Shown here piece by piece: positions 59,025 through 64,000 of a stretch of DNA of 64,000 bases. Position 1 is the first letter of the stretch. Every line of letters starts with the position of its first letter. A model generated the notes under the pieces. The model worked only from the letters and a program-made list of their open reading frames with translations. It searched no databases and was not told the DNA's origin. The DNA lies in the NCBI GenBank assembly GCA_008360955.1, contig LUCM01011192.1, forward strand, positions 1 to 64,000, in the 5' to 3' direction. The position numbers and the translations under genes are program-made. Source of the stretch: Fasciolopsis buskii (taxonomy: Eukaryota > Platyhelminthes > Trematoda > Plagiorchiida > Fasciolidae).

Positions 59025-59290
59025 GACCGCCCATTAATTAATTCTTCGTTCTTTTGCTTACATATTACCTCATGCAATATAGCATGAATAGATGACTGTG
59101 AGTTGTCAAAGCGTACGAATTCGATTTGGGCCTTGAATGGCATTGTTGTGTTTTATTCCTAAATGCGTTCGGATAGTATTTCCGTTCATTCGGTTGCGTA
59201 ACAATTCAACTCAAACTAGTGTCCCAGCAGGTTGATGTATGCAGCAAGGTTTAGGTGGAATCGAATGCTTTAACGAGGGTCGCGTCCAAA
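59025..59290 (+). repeat. 3' LTR
   Basis: Partner of the repeat at 55165-55505, with the same block order. The 182-codon ORF 59239-59787 starts in its end and is taken as fortuitous. Confidence 0.7.
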
Positions 59291-61552
59291 CCAAGGCAAT
59301 AAAACTAACCGAAATTTTTTCATTTACAATTGAGCTGCTGACTGTGGTGCCCTGGGGCGGATTTCCTGTTCTCACATTCTTTGTATGTAATCAAATTCAA
59401 CGGTTCACGGTTTCTGGTTACCGTTTTGCAGTTGTTTGCACTGTCACAGCGGACAACAACGCAGAAAGTAGACATGTTTTCATGAATCGTGTACAAACTG
59501 CTACAGCTAATATGAGCAAACCCGGTAATCCAATTCTTTGGTCGACTACCGGATTGGATGTCATTTTTGTGGAGTTAGAACATGGAAGACGGTATGGAAA
59601 GTTCCCCGGTTCGACCGGTTCGACGCATGGAGAAAGGTTAGGACAAAATATCATCGACCGACTGACAGGCGCCCTGCTTCCAGTAGTCGAGGCTGTTGTG
59701 GCTTCCAGCCGGTTACTTGATTTTCTCACAGTACACCATTACTTGTTTTTCTTTTGGTTTCTCATTATAATTATGGCAGAAATCTAAAATTTCAAATAGG
59801 TACATTTGTGCTGTCTGCCAATATTCTGTGCATTAACGCAGTGCGGCCAATTTGGACTGTTTTGGTTCACCGTCCGTGGTGAAATTCTGCGTTGTCTCCT
59901 ATGGTGATGAACATACGGCGTGTTTCTCTTGCTCAAACAACATATCAACGAATACGAACACTTTCATGCATCGCCCTATCTTTTATTCCTGAACCCACCG
60001 GATTTTGTTGTGCTTAAATGATTTGGCAAACAGTTGTTAAGTTATATGCTTTCACTTACAATTTTTTTCCTTTACACGTTTGCTTATAATTTGACTGATA
60101 GAATGATCTTCCAGCACCTGGGAAGTGTTTCGCTCGTATTTCCTGTCTCTCAAAAAAAAACAAATTGTGCATACATTTCAAATTCACCATACCTCCTGGT
60201 TTGTGACCCTTGTGGTATGTGATATGCATAACAGAAAACAAACGGTATTCTTGGTTGTTCTCGTTTATCGATCGACGAGCAACTTATTCCATTCATAAGT
60301 CGGTTTGGCACAACCCACCATTTGTTCTCTAACCTGGCCTAAGTTTGCCAAAGAAAAGTATCAGTTCAGAACATAATTGCTAATATTGAACTATCATGGG
60401 TATGGATATGATCAGGCGCGAAGATGAAAATTTCGGTTAATTACAACCATTGCCGCATTGACCATGTCACCGTGACTGGCGATGGAAAATTGACAATCTA
60501 ATCACCAAACTTCGTGATCAGAAACTCTCGAAATCAACAACTTGATCTACGACTTATATTGATTTTCGAAATCACTGATACTAGCAACATTGTTGCGCTT
60601 TTCAGTTTGCACTTGCGATACGGCCAGGAACATCATGATGTTCCTTATGCGGAAGAGATCAGTTGCTTGGCATGAATAACTTATTCTGCTTATTGTCAGT
60701 AAGGCGCAAGAAATAAGACGATTCGTGTGATTTTCAGCCACTACTAGCGATTTTTGTTAAACGGGTTATCCGAGCATGGGCGAACTCATGCGTATTGTTT
60801 CGATAATATGGTTACATTCAGCCTGAAAGGCAACTAAGCATAGAGGGTTAAAAGTACGATAACTTCTATCTGTGATCATAGAGTCACTTTGTAGGAGGGA
60901 GAGTAGCAGTCGATGTCTCAGACACAATCGCGAAGTCTGGTCAGTTGTAATAGAGTGATCCAAACCAATAGAATTGACATTAGACAGTGATGGATGAGAA
61001 GTCAACAAATCGGCGAACACGGAAATCAAAAAGTAATTCGTTCTGTTGACGGGAGCATGTAACTACACTGGAAGTAACTAACACCAAACCGCATCTCACA
61101 GTTTCGGGATTACCAGTTGCTGGCCGAATGAGTTTGATATCTAAAACGATTCTCGGAGCCGAAGGCAACGAACTCACACGAAACAGAATCCCTGGCTTCG
61201 AGTCGGATGGTTTGTTTTAGTTGAAACAATCGATTACAAATTATTAAGATCATCATGAAAAAGTACCACTTGCAGTTTATCGCACATGCAGAAGTTTTCA
61301 ACTAAAAAAAACTGCACTATGCCAATGAGATTCTAACGCACGAATAAATGGATTTATTGCGATTTTATAATTAGTAGTATAACAATGAGTTTTTTTACCT
61401 CCCTTTGACTCGATAAACCGCAACTTTACAACCTTTCAGTAGATAGCTGCCAAAATGTGTAAACAGCTGAAGGTCGGAGGAGGTGGACCAGCCTGAAATG
61501 TTCCCGGAATAGAGCAGCTTACTTTCTTGGTAAAAACTAATGAGTAAAATAT
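59291..61552. other. Unassigned sequence
   Basis: The 182-codon plus-strand ORF (59239-59787) starts inside the LTR end and continues into unique sequence; it has no recognised domain. It ends in the hydrophobic LLDFLTVHHYLFFFWFLIII. Nothing else is assignable. Confidence 0.4.
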
Positions 61553-62161
61553 TCAGTTTATCACAAATATCAAATACTGGATTAACGTGAATTCCCACCT
61601 CCCGTTAGATCCCCGTGGAATACCTAAGAAATCGGTGCATTCGTCCTGTTCCTTCTCTTCAACGCGAAGTCTTGGGTTACGCATGGAATGAAGTATTAGT
61701 ACAGCCATCGTCGCTAGAGTGTTAATGCCACTACTCTTTCTACTTTTGCTGAAGTCATGTGTGGACGCGTTACATGGTTTGGTGCACCTCAACGTGGCGC
61801 TAATTCGAAAGGACAATGTGACGTGAAAAAGCACACAGGTTAAAAACTTGACAATAAGATTGAAAGTAACATGGCGCACTGAGAGAAACTTGAGAAAAAA
61901 CAGATATGGGGATAATAACAAAGGACTATTTTCGTTATGGCTCAAATGAGCGTGCCTGTCGTGTTTAAATGACTTTAGTCTTGTCCCAGATGGCTTGTGT
62001 CCACCGTTGGGCAAACCCATTTCTTTATGCGGGACTCCCCTGTTATTAGTATTACTACAACCACTTCTATTGCTATTACTGCGGCCACTATAGTTGTCAA
62101 AACTGTCACTGTTAATGTCAATACTAGTAATGATAACATTAATAATAATAATAATAATCAC
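61553..62161 (-). other. Long ORF without recognised domain (202 codons)
   Basis: The start falls inside an (ATT)n run (MIIIIII), so the N-terminus is artefactual. A middle segment rich in Phe/Leu and an acidic stretch RVEEKEQDECTDFLG might belong to an exon, but no splice pair is convincing. Could be chance. Confidence 0.2.
62139..62158. repeat. (AAT)n microsatellite
   Basis: Six AAT triplets followed by cac. No tail boxes precede it. Confidence 0.85.
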
Positions 62162-62508
62162 AGAGTACCAGTGATTTTATAATACATTCGCTTCTAGTAC
62201 AATCAGTATCACCTTGTCAGTTTGTGCTATAATCACCCCCACAATCACCGATTTGTACCTGGCACCATTAATCATTCAACCTCACCTTGGATAACTTCCT
62301 TCGTAAAATCGTATAAATTCCAAATTTGAAAAAAAACCATCTTTGTACTATTCCTCACATCGCTTCACTTCTCGTTTTTTTCACACAGAAACACACTACT
62401 GCTACTTTAACTCAGAAGAATGCAATCGGGAAAACAGTTTGTCTTAAATAAACCTGATTTCCAATCAGATATCAATAAATTAAATGCCAGAAACGAGCAT
62501 CCACTTAC

Positions 62509-62616
62509 CTCGGTCTATTTCCAGTCCGGTCCGAAAATGCACTATCAACCAGATCTTCCGACTTTGAGATGAAAATGCTAACAATGAGGGTCCGAATCCT
62601 CGAATATTTTTACGAT
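62509..62616 (-). CDS. Candidate exon of an unknown minus-strand gene
   Basis: 108 bases open in one phase (2 then 1), coding NIRGFGPSLLAFSSQSRKIW, then LIVHFRTGLEIDR. The preceding tract TTTTGTTTCATTATGATAACCGTAG fits an acceptor and the exon ends GACCGAG|GTAAGTGG, a strong donor. The other two frames are stopped. No neighbouring exon was joined confidently, and I do not recognise the peptide. It could be chance. Confidence 0.25.
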
Positions 62617-62830
62617 CTACGGTTATCATAATGAAACAAAACACATATCCACACGTGCACAAGTGTGTAAACACAGACACGCACGCACGCACGTACCTGT
62701 ACATCTATGCAACCACGAGGGCAGTAGTCATCGCTGCGTGATCGGGAATTCGCGCAAGCCCCCAATTCAGCACCGGTCTCACCCACGTACACACAAAACT
62801 TGTTTTAATCCATTTTCTACGTATGGGTGT

Positions 62831-62874
62831 ATATATACATATGTGTGTGTGTGTGTGTGCGTGCGTGCATGCGT
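62831..62874. repeat. (TG)n/(TGCG)n compound microsatellite
   Basis: A TATACATA lead, nine GT units, then CGTG/CATG units. A matching CA/CGCA tract lies at 62675-62696. Apparent ORFs here are low-complexity artefacts. Confidence 0.9.
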
Positions 62875-64000
62875 TTCTGTGTGTCATTCTCGCTTCCAGC
62901 GCACGTACATTTAAACGTCATGCGTACGTGTTGTTAATGTTCATTGACGGTAGCTGGAGGGCCAATTCAGGTGTAAAACGATAATGCTACAATTCCGATA
63001 GAATTTCTGATCTCAAATCACATCACACGATATCTTTTTGTAATTCACTTTGTGTCATGCCACGCCTATCGTATATCATTAATAATAATGCATCAGCGGT
63101 TTTGGCCTACTAGCAGAAAATGAACAAACGTTTTTTTTCAATATCAAAAGCTGAATCGGCATACGTTATTTCGAATTCATCATTCATGTGTCAGACGGAG
63201 TTAGGGAATGAGAGTAACGGATGTGTTATATTAACAAGTCAAACACTGGAACGGTACACGTTAACTTGGAATCACTTTTTTACCGCGTACATATATATAT
63301 ATATATATGTAACATATATTCATAGATTCATATATTCACGTTTGACAGCGAGTCCAAATTTGGATAGAAATGTCACGGTAAACGTTATAACTCAGTGTAG
63401 ACCATCTCACCTTTAATATTATATATATATATTGGATACTTATATTCAGACAGAGTGAAAGTTAGCTCATCCAATGAGGGATGCGAAGGCCCATGTGTCC
63501 ACTAAAATCCACGAAACTAGTTTATTGTTCTTCTTAGATACATCAATAGCATTGGAATTCTGTATTATCACAAGTGATCACCAAAAATACGGCAAGAGAA
63601 AATGACTCAAGCTCTTTCATGATGCTTCGATTTGCTAACAGCGGTCGTTATCCAAAGTAGCTCCGTTTCTAAGGTGTTGACTGACTCTCGTTTACCCCCG
63701 GATTCAAAGCGCCCACCGGAATCAGGGTCGATAGGCGCCGAAGACAGGAATTCCGTTTTTTACAGTTACGAAGCGATTGTTTAGCGCCTTACTAGTCAAA
63801 TCAATTCCTTGAACTTGGATTTGGTTGTGCCCGTCTAAGTCTGATTATCCTGTTCATCCAAGGCACAGAATACCGACTGGATTTGACGTTTATGCGAACT
63901 TAAATCATACCATTTCGTACAGTGGACTGCAAACCATGATATCAACCCTGAGTTCCATGCTGGTAATATGATTTTACACCGTAATAAACAGCTCCTTCGT
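62875..64000. other. Unassigned, microsatellite-rich end of window
   Basis: TA runs at 63289-63308 and 63416-63433. The segment gttacgaagcgattgtttag at 63766-63785 resembles gtaatgaagcgattgtatag in the loop of the MITE-like element at 24695-24714; the shared stretch is too short to call a copy. Confidence 0.4.

Larger units (their letters stand above)
55165..59290 (+). mobile_element. Ty3/gypsy-type LTR retrotransposon, decayed
   Basis: A 4.1-kb element with recognisable gag, RT, RNase H and integrase order between two diverged long terminal repeats. Gag-to-pol coding is broken by many stops and shifts, and LTRs differ at many positions, so the insertion is old. Motif order places it in Ty3/gypsy (RNase H before integrase); the CsRn1-like group known from liver flukes is a guess. 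Boundaries are approximate, and neither a primer-binding site nor a target duplication was resolved. Confidence 0.8.

Noticed and set aside
62663..62914. Coding ORFs over the CA/TG microsatellites
   Set aside because: Dinucleotide repeats give long open frames with repetitive RTHVPVH or YVCVCV type peptides on both strands.
63120..63416. 98-codon ORF on the plus strand
   Set aside because: Includes a TA run coding for YIYIYIY; no domain, no splice sites.
1..64000. CRISPR arrays, operons, rRNA, bacterial promoters
   Set aside because: No regularly spaced direct repeats, no rRNA-like stretches, and the spliced gene and retrotransposons show a eukaryotic sequence.

Overview
The window is eukaryotic, repeat-rich and AT-leaning. 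It suggests a flatworm, most likely a digenean trematode. The grounds are one host gene with short exons in kilobase introns, and a repeat mix of CR1-like and RTE-like LINEs, a Penelope-like element (PLE) with a GIY-YIG endonuclease, a Ty3/gypsy-type LTR element, a MULE remnant, and tRNA-derived SINEs. This is inference from protein motifs; no database was searched, and the host is not certain.

The only convincing host gene is a minus-strand cytochrome P450 at 30.8-45.5 kb. Its seven exons have GT/AG splice sites and compatible phases and encode 480 residues, from an N-terminal membrane anchor to the heme motif FSVGSRVCPG. It departs from the family in several ways: the ExxR glutamate is histidine, the C-helix tryptophan is alanine, and the stretch from the I helix to the heme cysteine is about 40 residues short, with no PERF-like meander. 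Its introns hold a solitary PLE terminal repeat, a TA microsatellite and two SINE-like copies.

Layout: 0-3 kb holds a LINE tail and unassigned sequence. 3-7.8 kb is a decayed CR1-like LINE on the minus strand. 8-10.6 kb is a second CR1-like LINE on the plus strand. 11-16.8 kb is a third CR1-like LINE (PHD finger, endonuclease, RT), whose endonuclease is split by a 1.27-kb insertion at 12.9-14.16 kb. 16.8-17.3 kb is a PLE fragment abutting that LINE's 3' end. 19.3-20.3 kb is a MULE transposase remnant behind a TATA/Inr-like promoter. 22.9-24.0 kb is a 1.08-kb element with about 135-bp terminal inverted repeats, and 24.5-24.8 kb is a MITE-like hairpin. 25.4-28.1 kb is a PLE flanked by inverted terminal repeats that contain hammerhead-like sequence. 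The P450 gene follows, then an RTE LINE (46-48.6 kb), an RTE 3' scrap (50.6-51.1 kb), a tRNA-SINE (54.4-54.6 kb), a decayed LTR retrotransposon with both LTRs (55.2-59.3 kb), and mostly unassigned, microsatellite-rich sequence to 64 kb, with one exon-like ORF at 62.5 kb.

Apart from the P450 gene, essentially all recognisable coding sequence is dead or dying mobile DNA. The most interesting signals are the non-canonical P450, the hammerhead-like folds in the PLE terminal repeats, a tRNA-derived SINE seen twice, the two inverted-repeat elements with no recognised transposase, and a repeated LINE-type 3' tail that marks a nested insertion.
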